Assembly: GCF_001640805.2 (NCBI RefSeq)
Contig: NC_066848.1
Coordinates: 14,720,509 to 14,784,508 of the forward strand
Direction: 5' to 3'
DNA: 64,000 nt
Source: Lates calcarifer
Lineage: Eukaryota > Chordata > Actinopteri > Centropomidae
Positions 1 through 27,276 of the stretch are shown piece by piece; position 1 is the first letter of the stretch; every line of letters begins with the position of its first letter. A program made the translations under genes and the position numbers. The notes beneath the pieces were generated by a model. It did not search any database, was not told the origin of the DNA, and saw nothing but the letters and a program-made list of their open reading frames with translations.

Positions 1-675
1 AAAAGAGGAATGTGTCTGAAAAAAATATTCCAACTTTATGGGCAACAGTGTAGTTTTACAAAGTATTATTTTAATGAAAAATGGTCATCTAATAAGAAAC
101 TAAATATGAGTAGCTAGGTTTATCAAGTAAATGTGTTTTTTTTTTGTAAAGAAGATTATTTGGCTCTGAAATGTGGAGAAGTAGAAGTATAAAGGAGCAG
201 AAAATGGTAGCATTCAAGTAAAGTACAAGGAAAAGTGAACATAATAACAGTACTTGTGTAAATGCACTTAATTATTTTCCATCACTGGATGACATACTGA
301 ATACGTGTATACTGTAAGACTAGAGCCATAAAAAGTCAAAGTTACTTGTTGGAAATGTTTCTTTGGAGTTTATGACCCGACTCCAGATATCATTCTGGAA
401 GCTACTCAAGCATGACATGAGATATGATATAAAAATCAATTATATCACATTAATAATATATTGACAAGTAGTGGTAATAATATATAAAACAACGTCTGTA
501 ACTTTTGAAGCCATGACTGATTAGGCTTATGTCAGCTATGGATATCCTACATGAACTTAAGCAAATAACTGTAATGATGTTTGTTGTGAAAGGATATCCT
601 AAAATATAGATCAACAGAGATAATTTATTAATTAACAGCTCATACCTCACACTATGATGTTGTGTTTCTGTGCAG
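1..675 (+). other. Intron 3 of the CYP3A-like gene (partial)
   Basis: This is AT-rich sequence leading into the acceptor that ends at 675 (tgtttctgtgcag). Nothing else is recognised in it. Exons 1-3 of the P450, which would carry the membrane anchor and the proline-rich hinge, must lie before the window. Confidence 0.6.
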
Positions 676-3600
676 GTTGTATGATGGACGATCACCAGTT
701 TTAATGGTGGCAGACCCTGAGATTATTAAAACTGTGATGGTGAAGGAGTGCTACTCTGTGTTTACCAACCGCAGGGTAAGAGACTCATGTTGCTGCATGT
801 TATCTTGTACAACAGTATATGACAATTCAACATATAATGTCTAGGAACAAAGTAACATTTCTACAAAGTGAAAATTTGGTTTATCCAATTATGCAACTCT
901 GGAAAGTCCCATGCAGCATTCTGCAGGAAGGCGAGGCACGTCAAAATCAGCCATGATGTAATAATAACTATAGAAGTGGAAAGTTACTCATGGTAAGGCA
1001 AATAGATGCTTGATATGGTTAGGTAAATGACCTTTAAGTCAGTGTCTTTAAATACTATGACATTACTTTCACAATATTCTTTAATTAATACACTCTTTAA
1101 TCTTCACCCATTAAGGTTAGAAAGGTTACGTATTATATGAGTATGAATGAACAAAATCTGTATTTTTTTCGACCACATTATTTAGATGACTCTTTTAAAA
1201 TATAGTGTTTTCATATCGGGCAAAGCATATTCTGTAGCTCTGTCCAGTCAAATGCTATCAATTATGTAAACTAGAAGTTACTTTCAGGAGGCCAAATGAC
1301 ATATTAAACTTAACTACCAATCCTTTTTAGATAAAGATATGACTTTGTTTTATTTATTTAATGTATGTGTTCTGACTTGAGAAACACTTTTTCTCTATCT
1401 TAAAAGAAACACACAACAAGTTGCATGCGAGTTGTATGGCCTGAGAAGGAGAAGCATTGGAGAAAGCGAACTGCCTAACTCTTAATTGTACTCATGTTCA
1501 CAGGATAATGCTACATTGTCCGGACCCCTTGACGATGCAATTACAACAGTTAAAGATGAAAGATGGAAGAGGATTCGGAGCACTTTATCTCCATGTTTCA
1601 CCAGTGGAAGACTGAAAAAGGTTGGTGTTTGTATGTAGTATATGTCCACATTTCTATATCCATACAGACACACCTCCAAAAGTTGGCCTCAAAAATAGAA
1701 ATCCATAGGCACAGCACATTGTCAATATTACCAGCAGTGGAAAGTAACTAAGTACATTTACTCAAATACTGTACTTAAGTTGAATTTTAAAGATACTTAG
1801 ACTTAACTTGAGTATTTCTATTTTCTGCTACTTGATTCTTCCCCTACACTCCTCTACATTTTTGACAGCTGTAGTTATTACCAATATATTGTAAGCTTAA
1901 ACTGCTGGGTCCCAGCCTTTTTGACTTGTGACAGTTTAGCTAGAGTACCAATCAACTTTCAGACATTTAACCACTAAACTTTGCAAATGGTTCTATTTAA
2001 ATAATTGTTTGATGCCCAAAGAGGTAATGGTATCCATCCATCCATCTATACTGCTTATCTGTTAAGGGTCACAGGGGTGCTGGAGCCTATCCCAGCTGAC
2101 ATTGGGCGAGAAGCGGGGTACACCCTGTACGGATTGCCAGTCCATCGCAGGGCCAACATATACAGACAAACGACCAATCACACTCACATTCACACCTATG
2201 GGCAATTTAGAGTCACCAACTAACCTAACCTGCATGTCTTTGGACTGCGGGAGGAAGCTGGAGTACCCAGAGAGAACCCAGAACCTTCTTGCTGTGAGGC
2301 GACAGTGCTAACCACTGCACCACCATGCTGCCCTAATGGTATCCAATATTTCACATATAACAACAGAGATTGGAGAACAGTTAAAATTTAAAAACAAAAA
2401 TATACATTTGTGCAACATACCTTTGTTTCTTCCTCTTTCTTGCACTATTAATCAACAGGGCAGGACCCCTAGATTAACAAATACTTTTACTTTTGTTACT
2501 TTAAGTACATTTTGCTGATGATACTGCACTGTACTTTTACCTAAGTAGGATTTTGAATGTAGCACTTTCCCTTGTAATGGAGTATATCACCTCTGAACAT
2601 TGCACAACTCTTCTTTTTCGAAGGTTTTCCCCATTGTTGCTTCCTACGCAGACCGACTCATTGAGAAACTTGGACAGAAAAATTTGGATGAACCTGTCGA
2701 TGTCAAACAGTATGTTTTTAATCTGTTATATGGCGGCTTATCATTTCATTGTTTGTCATAAAATGAATAAACATGTTAGTACTAAATCTCTAAATCTTTA
2801 AACAACCTCTCTTTTTTGTGCCATAGATTTGTGGCACCTTACAGTTTAGACGTTGTGACGAGTGCATCTTTCAGTGTTGAGGCAGACTCCATAAACAATC
2901 CAGATGATCCTCTAATTGTTCATCTCAAGAAGATTCTTAACTTCAGATTTTGGCCAATGTTTTTATTATGTATGACCTCCATCTGTTACAGGCAGATATC
3001 ATTTGATCATATGATCTTGGTATCACTACTATTCTGGTTAACAACTCTTTGGTCTCCTTTCAGTGATATTACCCTTTGGTGCCCATCTGGTAAAACTCCT
3101 GAAAATTGACATAATGCCCAGACTCAGTGTGGATTATTTCTACAATATCATCAAGAGATTTAAAGACCAGCATTGTGCAGAGGACTCTGTAAGTCTTTGA
3201 TCTGTATTTGTGAAATAGAAACAGCAGAGAATTTAAGGATAGTTTGATATTTTTGCAAAAAATGGCTGCTTCACAAGTTGGATGAGAAAACACTCTGACG
3301 TCTGTCTGTTAAATATGAAGTTTCAGCCAGCAGACAGACTAATCTTAGCATAAAGACAGGAAACATGGGGAGACAGCTAACCTGGCTTTGTCCAAAATCC
3401 ACCTGCCAGCACCTCTGCCCCTCTAAATACTCTAAATATTATAGAGGCACCATGTTTGGTAGCACCTATCAAAGTAAATTATGTTATAAAGTTTGATAAA
3501 AAAAAAAACATTTCCAGTGCCGATAAAGGTTAGCTAGGTCACAGACAGAAACTGATGGGTCACAGAACTGGTGTAAAATCATCAGAGAAATAATCTGACA

Positions 3601-6197
3601 TACAGTATAAACCTCTTGTAAAAATCAGTTTGATTATACAGATTAAATATGTTTATTAGTGAGCTGCAGTATGGAGCCAGACTAGCTGTTTCCCTCTACT
3701 TCCAGTCATTATGCTGAGCTAAGCTAACCCCTGCTCACAGACATGAGCGCAGTATCAATCCTCACATCTGTCAGCAAGAAAGTGAATAAGCATAATTCCC
3801 AAAATGTCAAACTATTCCTTTAAACCCTCAGGACTTTCAATTCAAATTAGCCTAATATTACCAACATTTTAAGTCAAGTTCATACCAATGTTGTGAAATG
3901 TCTGTCAATTTTGAATGTTCTCTATGCTGATCTAGAGTCGGGCAGACTTCCTGCAGGTGATGGTTCAGAATGAGATACCAGAGACAGAGACAAAGAGTGA
4001 GCAAGAACAGCCAAGTAAAGGTATGTTTTCATCACAGTGGTAATTCATGAAAGTCAAGGCAACATTAAGAGACATGCCTCTGCTCTCAAACACTCTGTTT
4101 ACATTCTACAATCATACAAATGACGGACAACACTAAAGCTTCACTACAGTAGGAGACCTTGAAGTAAGTACTAAATCTGTTCCATAAGTGCAAGGAGATG
4201 CGCAAAGTGCAAGCAGATAATTGGACCCAAGTAGGTGGTGTATATTGCCAAGAGAAGGTGCCCCAATACTGATTATTGGGGCACGCCTGTGGGGAGAGGA
4301 TGGAATTAGCACGTTTGTCTTTGCCATGACACATTCGAAGGAGTGCCCAGTGGAACAGGATTCAAACCAATCAAGAGATGCCAGTATCAGAGAGTAAAGA
4401 TAGCAGGATACAGTGGTTCACTGCATCAAAGGCTGCTCATAGGTCCAGCAAGTTAAGAGCCGAGGACAACAGCAGGATTGTCTGCTCTTACCAGGAATTC
4501 TGAGACCTGTTTGTCAACCACCCTTTTGAAAAGTAACGATATTAGTCTGTAGTTCTCAGCTTGAGACCACTACAGCATTCAAATTCCTTGAAACAAGAGT
4601 CTCCTCTTTTATAATACATTTTTTTCCCAAAATAATGTCAGAATGTTCTCTGTTTTATCTGTTTGAATGTGTTTGTGATTTACACAACATCTTTTTTCTC
4701 CTGTAGGTTTGACTGAACATGAGATCCTCTCCCAGGCCTTCATTTTTATCTTTGGCGGCTATGAGACCACCAGTGTTACTCTCACCTACATCCTTTACAA
4801 TCTAGGCCACAAACCCTGGTGCCATGCAGACCTTGCAGGAGGAAATTGATGCCAGCCTAGCGAAAGATGTACAGTAATTCATTCATCTGTTGTTCGATAA
4901 CTCTTCGTTTTACAGCGGCCTTATTTTTCAGCTAATATCCTGGAAACTTTCGTCCTATTTTCTTAAAAAACAGCTGGTATTTAGCTGCTATATACTGAGA
5001 TATTCCACATGCAGTTTGTTAATTGCTACAGTTCTTAAGCAAACTTCCATTATATTTGTATCTGTAGGAAAAGACTGCTGCTGCAGTCCACATCTGTTGA
5101 GTTTTGTGTTCAATGCCTCCTTTACTTTTTCGACTCTAGGCTCCAGTTTCATACGAGGACCTGCTCGGTCTGCAGTACCTGGACCAGGTTATTTGTGAGT
5201 CACTTCGTTTGATTCCCAACTGCGCCTCGGCTTGAGAGGGCGTGCAAGAAAACTGTCCAGGTCCATGGTATCACCATCCCTGAAGGAACCCTGGTTGGGA
5301 TTCCTGTGTACATGTTACACAAGGACCCACGCTTTTGGAGTTCACCTGAGCTTTTCAGACCAGAGAGGTAAACGTGCTGAGATTTCATTCTTTACATCAG
5401 TGAGAGCTTCCTCCTCCTCCACAAGAAAAAGCAACGATTCAAATATGGCACAGTGTTCAACACGATCCCAACACACAGTTCATTCAGTACCTGTTGGTGT
5501 ACCCGGAGCATATCACACTATTAACATTTGGAGTCACACAGCTGTCTTGGAATTGTACATGTTCACATTTCCAGTTTTACTGAACACTTCTTGTCCATCT
5601 TGGCATAAAAGTTCATGCAATACTTTGGGAACAGCAGCTGAGAACATGTAAACACTATGGCCAGAGGAACATAAGGTAACGTAAATGCAAAAAGTGTGAA
5701 ACAGGAGCACAAGTAGGCAAGATGCAACAAATCTGAAACATGTAAATTCTATTAATTTTTTTACATTCAGTGTTGCTGTTGTATGCAATATAGAATAGTA
5801 GTGTGGTTTGGTTCATTACAATTAGGACCACTTCAGTGGCATTCATACTGACTGAGTTTTTCTGGGGTGTGTGTGTGTGCAGGTTCAGTAAAGACAGCGG
5901 GGAGGAGGTGAACCCGTACGTGTACATGCCGTTTGGGCTTGGTCCTCGTAACTGCGTTGGGATGCGCTACGCTCTTCTTGTTATGAAAATGGTTCTTGTC
6001 CGTCTCCTGCAGAGTTACACCGTGGAAACATGCAGAGACACCATAGTAAGAACAACAGCAACGCACATATTCAAACCTTCATACTCCTGTCATGATCCTG
6101 ATTTTACATTCATTTCTTCCTTTAGATTCCTTTGGAGTTTGACTGGAAGTTCCAGCCACTTCAGCCAGTGAAACTCAAGTTTGCTCCCAGACACTAG
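676..6197 (+). CDS. cyp3a: Cytochrome P450 family 3 subfamily A-like, exons 4-13 (5' partial, two frame breaks)
   Basis: This is an ER-bound haem-thiolate monooxygenase that oxidises steroids and xenobiotics. Exons, compared with the human CYP3A layout: 676-775, 1504-1620, 2624-2709, 2827-2969, 3064-3188, 3936-4020, 4707-4868, 5140-5367, 5883-6045, 6126-6197 (TAG). Every intron is GT-AG and the phases agree. Visible motifs are the C-helix WKRIR, the I-helix GGYETTS, the ExxR motif ESLR, the FRPER motif and the haem loop [10 protein letters not shown] with its cysteine. Exons 4 and 12 have the human lengths (100 and 163 bp). Exons 10 and 11 are 162 and 228 bp instead of 161 and 227. An extra G at 4805/4806 and an extra A at 5218/5219 each shift the frame and lead to early stops. 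Skipping those bases restores an unbroken P450 reading. Either this is a young pseudogene or the assembly has indel errors. It is convergent with DESI2. Confidence 0.88.
1732..2605. repeat. Teleost dispersed element with AGTA/CTTTTACTT-rich ends, split by a younger insertion
   Basis: The left part (1732 to about 2024) starts near gtggaaagtaactaagtac. The right part (2346 to about 2605) contains the matching aagtacattttgctgatgat and ttgtaatggagtat segments. I recognise this as a common non-autonomous teleost repeat, from memory only. The SINE-like insertion at 2037-2333 interrupts it. Its right end runs into the pyrimidine tract before CYP3A exon 6. Shorter relatives appear near 6340-6440, 26300-26870 and 38690-38870. 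Confidence 0.6.
2037..2333 (-). mobile_element. SINE-like tRNA-derived retroposon with (TCCA)n tail and 12-bp target duplication
   Basis: Read on the minus strand, it begins with a tRNA-like head (GGTGCAGTGGTTAGCAC, then CTGGGTTC), a body including TCCAAAGACATGCAGGTTAG and CTCTAAATTGCCC, and a TGGA-repeat tail. The 12-bp sequence TAATGGTATCCA occurs at 2025-2036 and again at 2334-2345 and is read as the target-site duplication. That indicates target-primed insertion. The head lacks part of the usual body, so this is an internally shortened copy. It lies in CYP3A intron 5. A second copy of the family is at about 55110-55382 on the plus strand. Confidence 0.75.
3232..3824. mobile_element. Foldback/MITE-like element with inverted termini
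   Basis: The left end (ttaaggatagtttgatattt) and right end (aaatgtcaaactattccttt) are inverted copies of each other. Inside, 'cttagcataaagacaggaaac...agctaacctggctttgtcc' is mirrored by 'gagccagactagctgtttccctc...tgctgagctaagct', so the whole unit folds back. The sequence matches a dispersed teleost family I recognise. It sits in CYP3A intron 8. Partial relatives are at 22455-22680 and about 57780-57830. Confidence 0.65.
4125..4560 (-). mobile_element. Decayed non-LTR retrotransposon reverse-transcriptase fragment
   Basis: Minus-strand translation in shifting frames gives [13 protein letters not shown], then TGVPQ-stop-SVLGHLL, then [10 protein letters not shown]. These align to the palm of fish LINE reverse transcriptases (DLSAAFDTVNH and TGVPQGSVLGPLLF). 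Stops and frameshifts show it is dead. Only the central part of the RT is present, with no endonuclease domain and no 3' tail. It lies in CYP3A intron 9, antisense to the host gene. Confidence 0.75.
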
Positions 6198-7137
6198 CCC
6201 AAGAGGGAAGATCTCTGCATATATCTTGCTTCCGAATTCCTCACAAACTATTTTGATTAGCATTTAAGTAATCAATAATGCAGGCGTAATAATAATTTAA
6301 TGATATAATACATAATAGTATAAAACTCACTCAGGGCATTTTCTAGAACTGAGTACTTTTACTTTTTAAACTTTAAGTACATTTTTCTGCTCATACTTAC
6401 ATACTACTTACATAAGGCAACAACAACAGGGTCTGATTCATTTTCATTCATTTTTTACTTATTAATATTTAGCACTTTGGGATTCCATATTGAAAGAGAC
6501 AGACATAACCATTAAACTGATTTAAAAAAAACATGGAGTTGGAGTCACAGATTGTATACTTCTCTTTAATCACTTTCCAACAGGGTACAAATCTGATTGG
6601 CTCCAGTGAAGTCTGTGAAAATTCACTGTAAAACAGCTGAAGTCAGTTTTTTCTGGGATTTGAATGACTGAGGTTTCCCAATTTACATTCATAGCTCATA
6701 CATGTAATGTGAATGTTCCATAAATAATCCTTTGATGTGACATTTACTATTGTAATTAAATAAGAACATTTACTCAAAGAATGGTTGTTTCATTCCTAAA
6801 TGACACATTTATTTAAAAAGGTAATTCAAAGGCTGTTATGGAAAAAAAGAGCAAGGATTTGTGACGTTGTAACTATCTTTGGCCTCAGTGATGGTGATTT
6901 GTGGTACTTTAAATGATGCTGAATGTTGCGATCTGAGGGAACTATTTTCTTTCTCTGCATTTTGAAATGAAAGACTGCATCTGTTGGTTAACTCCATTCA
7001 GCTGGTGGATAATTAATGTTTGGTGAGATATTGTGTATCTGTCAATAGACAATGGATCAACTATCTGAAGCTATGAAGGTTAAGGGAAACCTCAGTGTCT
7101 GTGTTGAAGCACAGACAAGTAACAGTACAAATATCAG

Positions 7138-7153
7138 CCAGCAGAAGGCGCTG
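7138..7153 (+). promoter_or_regulatory. CTCF-like motif between convergent genes
   Basis: CCAGCAGAAGGCGCTG matches 14 of 15 positions of the vertebrate CTCF core (CCASYAGRKGGCRSY). It lies about 0.9 kb past the CYP3A stop and 2.8 kb past the DESI2 stop, where an insulator would separate the two units. Binding is inferred from the motif only. Confidence 0.45.
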
Positions 7154-8489
7154 ACATGAGCAGTACAAGTGTGTTGTCAGTCTGCGTCAGTGCATTAAAA
7201 ACAAATATTAGTTTTCTTGTACAGATTTACAAAAAAGTAACGTTTAAAATTAAGTGGATAACACATCGAGTTGAATCCTTTCACTCCAAATCAGATAAAT
7301 ATGCTGGTTTCATGAGACATGTTATTGTTTTACAGTGTGTCCTGCTGTAACACTGTTTCTGTTTGGTTTACTATTATAGCATTATCTGCCACTGCACCAA
7401 AATAAGGTAACTGAAAATATCCTAAATTTAAGATTGAGGACAAAAAACATATTTAAAGAAATCCAGTCTCTTGAAGATGTGAACAAAATACCCTTGGAAA
7501 CACTGCTACATTTGTGAAGATGAATCCCTTTTGCAGAATATCTGTGTGTGTGTGTGTGACATGTAGAAATGTGGCCCAGGTGGCAGCATGTTGATACTAA
7601 CCATTTATAATACAAGTGTGCACACACTCACATTCATGCACAGACAGGAAAACAGCACAGCAAGAGCAGCACGGGCTCTCACATAAAAACATCTAGGTTG
7701 TAAACAAATTCTCTTCTTTCTTTTTTTATCAAAGAGAGGAGTATAAAACTGCACTGCCACAGTGCGTTCTTCAAAAGCTCTATGGAGTGACTACTGCATT
7801 AGAAAAAGCAACAACGCAAAGATAAAATGTGGGATAAAAAAGTTTAAAGGATTATATTACAAAGCCTTTTAGAGTCCTGAGTTTATCAAACATAAACAAA
7901 ACAGACAAAAAGGCCAGAGTCCATACATCATAGAAAAACAATAAAGGATTTAAAAACAAAACAAACAAAAAAAAAAAACATCCGGCTTGTAGTCCAGTCA
8001 TCAGACTTCCAGCAAAACAAGTAAAATCAACTGAGAAATATATTCTCAACACATCCATGGCTCTTGTTTGGGACAATCCACATTATGCAGCATACGTGGT
8101 GGTGTTAACAGCATGTAGAGTTTTAAATGAGGTGCTCATCATTTGGGAAAGCAGCATCTTCTTGTAAGATTATATTAAAATTGATTAAAATGATAGTACA
8201 CTATGATTTCAATCAAAATTAAACTTAATATGTGTTTGTGATGCTCCAAATTAACACCAATGTGCGTTATCCCTAACTGGACACAGACGTGAAGAATCTG
8301 ACCGTCAGGATTGCGGGGGCTGATCACAGGTCAGTTAAAGAGGGTTCCCATTTAAGACATACTCTTCCTCACTTCCACATCTCTTCCTTTATGTAGATCA
8401 CAAACCAACATCATGTCCATCAATATAAACTTGGCTTACTCTGGTCAAGACGAAACATTTTGCTTCAGACTTCAGACAAAGATTACCAC

Positions 8490-8690
8490 ACTGACAACTG
8501 GGAGCAGTCCAGTGCAGCCCGTCTTCTACTGGTGGCCACTGGGACACCTGTAGGTTAAGTACCTTGCTCAAAGGCACCTTGGCAGTTGCTACTAAGAGGG
8601 AATTTGCTCTATTTTACTCTGAGATTTAAACCCAGAACTTTCTTGGTAACAAAAAGTCTTCATTAACCTCTAAGCCACCGCCTGCCCTGC
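8490..8690. repeat. Teleost dispersed repeat fragment
   Basis: The segment 'taccttgctcaaaggcaccttggcag' through 'taagccaccgcctgcc' resembles a common fish repeat with a tRNA-like end ('TTGAACC...CTGAGCCACTGCC'). It is diverged, and no target duplication was found. A similar 'gtcttgctcaaaggca' segment occurs near 21615-21690. Confidence 0.45.
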
Positions 8691-9930
8691 AACCTAATTA
8701 AGTTATTCATTTAGAAAGAATTAACAAAATTACAGCAGGCTGATACATTTTTAAAATCTGCTTCACTGGGTTCAATTTTATCAAATCAGGTGCAGTTATG
8801 AAGAGCTGCTACAGATATCTGACAAAAAGGGACAAAGAAAGGGACTTGGGAAGCAAAGATTACCTGGTACTGAACTCATTCAATGAGTGTTAGGGATTTT
8901 CACCCATTTAGACACTGGTCCTGGATCAGTACATTTGTTTCTGTGTGGCGTTTTGAGGCTGTTTGTAGTCTATCCAGCTTGCTGTGATAGAAAAAGAACA
9001 AAAGGCTGAGGTCCTGATGCGCACACAGCATTTTGAGGCAAAGTGTTTGAGTCCAAAATCATCCACCTGCTGCTTTCAGAATCTTACCAGCTAAAACTTC
9101 ACCAACAGTTGGCTGCAGTGGAAACATTTACCAGTCACAGTCATATTAAACCAGTGCCCTATACCAGACAACTGAAGGGGTGTGATTATATACACATCAT
9201 GTATAGGTGTGAGGATTTTTAATGGATGGTGGCCTCCTGCTCGTCCATATTTAGCTCCACTTGGCTGAAAAAGTGGATTTTTCAGCTCCAAACAACTGAA
9301 AGTTGTGACACCTAGTGACTGATAAGGTCAAACCATCTGACATTTTCCACCCATGTCAGCCAAACTTAAGAAACCAGAGACATCAGTCAGATTTGTTCAA
9401 TTTTACCCTGTTTTCTATGGTTTTCAGCGCAAGAATAAACAAACAATCTCTGGTTTCTGTCACAAAAAGCACCATTCACCAAGTAACTGCTGGTAAAAAT
9501 ATGGATGAGGCTGGTAAATTTTCCTTAAAAAAAACAAACAAACACTTTGGCGGGAAAACAAACAGCCCTGCTTCCATTCTGTATTGTGATTTGGCTGGTG
9601 AAATAATGAAAGAGACTTGAGGGGGACACAGTTTGGATTTTGGATGGGATGTTGTGATCCATCAGCCATGTTTACTGAGAGATGATCCTGCCTTTGTCAG
9701 TGGTGAGAGCTCCCCCCTCCCATTCCACTACTCCACTCTGGATCATTGCAGCAGTGACTTGGCTGACATTCTTACCCAGAGCAGCTCAGTGCCTTGCTCG
9801 AGGACAGTCCGGCAGGTACATTTTGGCTGTAGCTGGACTCATCAGATGCTGCGGCAGTTCTGCTTCCTGACCACAATTCCAGCCCCGAGTCCCCCCCAAC
9901 CCCCACCCCCGCAGCAACGCCTGGCACTTT

Positions 9931-25080
<15,150 letters not shown>

Positions 25081-25760
25081 TACTGGCATCAGGATTTTCT
25101 CCCCCTACGTCCCTTACTCTCTGTGGGTCTTCCTCCTCCGCACACCCCTTACTCCTTCCCTCGGTGCGAGATCCAAACTCTCGCCCTTTTAAAAATAGAC
25201 CTTACACGTCCCCTTAATCTTGGCAACTTCGCGACAGATGATCAGCTTGACAATTCGGTTTCACGACCGGGTGTACAGACGTTTGAGTTCCGAGGATATT
25301 TTTCACCGTCCAACATCTGACTGGCTTTGTCCAAACCCCCCCTCCGCGCCCCCTCGCAGAGCATCAGCGGCGGCGGCGGACAGCTGAGCCTCTCGCTTGT
25401 CAAGACGAACTGACTTGCTAAACCCGTTGAGCTACCGAGGTCGAAGTGAAAAAGCTGAGTTTACACAGGGAATTTTGTCTTCTAGGAGGGGCGCCGGTGC
25501 GGGAAAACTGTAATTTCATTTTCGCAAAAGAACTACTCAGCAAAATGACAAAATGTTAAGATATTAAAACGTAATTCCGTGAGTAAAAACGACTTGCTAC
25601 TCCCTTATTTGCTAGCTAACGGTAGCGCTGGAGCTGGCAGGCAGGATGCAACTGCTGGGAGAAAACTGCTCAGTGAGAGTGGGCGAGTGGATGGGAACAA
25701 CGAGTCTACACTCGATTACTCAACCTTCGTGCTCTGAGCATTATGGGTGATGTAGTTTGG
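25081..25760 (-). promoter_or_regulatory. desi2: DESI2 promoter and 5' UTR region with ZNF143-type motif
   Basis: The region upstream of the DESI2 ATG is richer in CpG than its surroundings, with (CGG)n near 25370. At 25738-25758 the minus strand reads ACTACATCACCCATAATGC, close to the ZNF143/SBS consensus ACTACAATTCCCAGAATGC that marks many vertebrate housekeeping promoters. No TATA box is evident. The transcription start probably lies between 25081 and 25730. Confidence 0.6.
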
Positions 25761-27276
25761 GAAAGTTACACCTTTTTTGTTATTTTTGAAGTGAAAAAGC
25801 AGTCACTTCTTAGTGACAGTTTTTAGTAAGCGTTTAATTGACAGCATGTACATACGCTTGTGCATCATTCATTCATCACTGAAAATCTGTGGGTAGATCT
25901 TAAACATGCTCTCTCGCTGTGTGTGTGTGTGTGTGTGTGTGTGTGCCCAATCTGTGAATATCTCAAAACAATGACTGTTTTCCCCCTATAATTAAGCTCG
26001 TGAAATCAAAGGTAACAGTGCATTAACCTTTTGAATAACGCTTGTTTTTTAATGTCCATTTACTGCAGGGGTTGTATTTACTCCCTTTCTCTTCAAACAA
26101 AATATGGACTTTGAGCAGGGATTCCCAAACATTTGCATCCAACTGTAATTGTGTGGAAAAAACTAACAGTTTTAAAGTCTGTCTAGCAAGTTCTAGAGGA
26201 CAGGTTTCAGCTGTGGCCCTAGAAATTTTCCAAAATCAGAGAGAAACTGCTGCTGAATAAATGTGTCCAACAACAGCTGTGAAAGAAGTGCTGAGATACC
26301 TTATTTCAGTAAAGGTATGATGTCAAAATACTCAATTACTAGTAGAAGTTCTGCCTCAAAATCCTACCTTAATTACAAAAATATAAATATTTATGCTGTA
26401 GAATGGCTCCTGTCAATTTAACCATATTATGTATTATATTATTGGATTATTATTACTAATGCATTACCACATGTGCAGAATTATAATGTTGTGGCTGGTC
26501 AAGAGCAAGCTAATTTAACTGTTTTATATACTTTGGGTAGTTTAATAGCTATGTGTCATATTTCATTACTATATTTCATCAAAGGTCATCACCAGAGCCT
26601 CACAAAGAAACTGCCTGGGCTGATATATCAGTATTAGCTTATCTAAAATATTTCTATATCTGCATATACGTAGGTTTTAATAAAAATGTCACATCAGAAA
26701 TCCAAAAGTTCTGTTTGAGGTCATGTAGCAACTGTTTCCATTACATAGTTTTTCCATCAGACACTCACCACTCTGACACATTTACACTGTAAAATGCCCC
26801 TCAAATAAATAACAAGTACCTAAAATTTTAGTTAAGCACAGCACTTGGGTAAATGTACTTATATTCCATGTTGACCAGAAACTCTCATTTCTCTCAAAAA
26901 GTCATTATTTTTCCTGTTCATGTTTAAATACAAGACCTCACAGTCACACCATATTGCAGTTATTTTATTGGCCATTTGTATGTTTGTGCTCACATTAATT
27001 TTCAATCCTGGATGTGCAATTGGTTCACAAAAATGGCCTCTTGTATCTCCATCTGTGGAGATATGGTTAATAATAAAATCAGCACATTTCCAACTCTGGA
27101 GGGCAGAAGCATTAAGACTTGGTCACCATCATGGTCCTTTTCCATACAGTTGACACTGCACAATCTGAAGCAGAATAGCAGTGACCTATATTCCAGTGTT
27201 AGCCCTCTGCTGAAATACTCAAGAAGCAAGCAAGAAGCAAGAAGATTCCCACAAAGTCCATCTTCCTCAGACAAAC
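25761..27276. other. Spacer between MTRF1L 3' end and DESI2 promoter
   Basis: This contains a (GT)n microsatellite (about 25918-25944) and a diverged AGTACTTTTACTT-family repeat (about 26300-26870). It also contains the probable MTRF1L 3' UTR, with a minus-strand AATAAA at 26964-26969 about 310 nt past the stop. Nothing else is recognised. Confidence 0.5.

Larger units (their letters stand above)
6198..9930. other. Intergenic region between convergent CYP3A and DESI2
   Basis: This holds the 3' UTRs of both genes, with no ORF I believe in. It contains a CTCF-like motif (7138-7153), a partial dispersed repeat at 8490-8690 and a short copy of the AGTACTTTTACTT repeat at 6340-6440. A minus-strand ATTAAA (9218-9223) could serve DESI2, but vertebrate DESI2 3' UTRs are often long and I cannot place its end. 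Confidence 0.5.
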
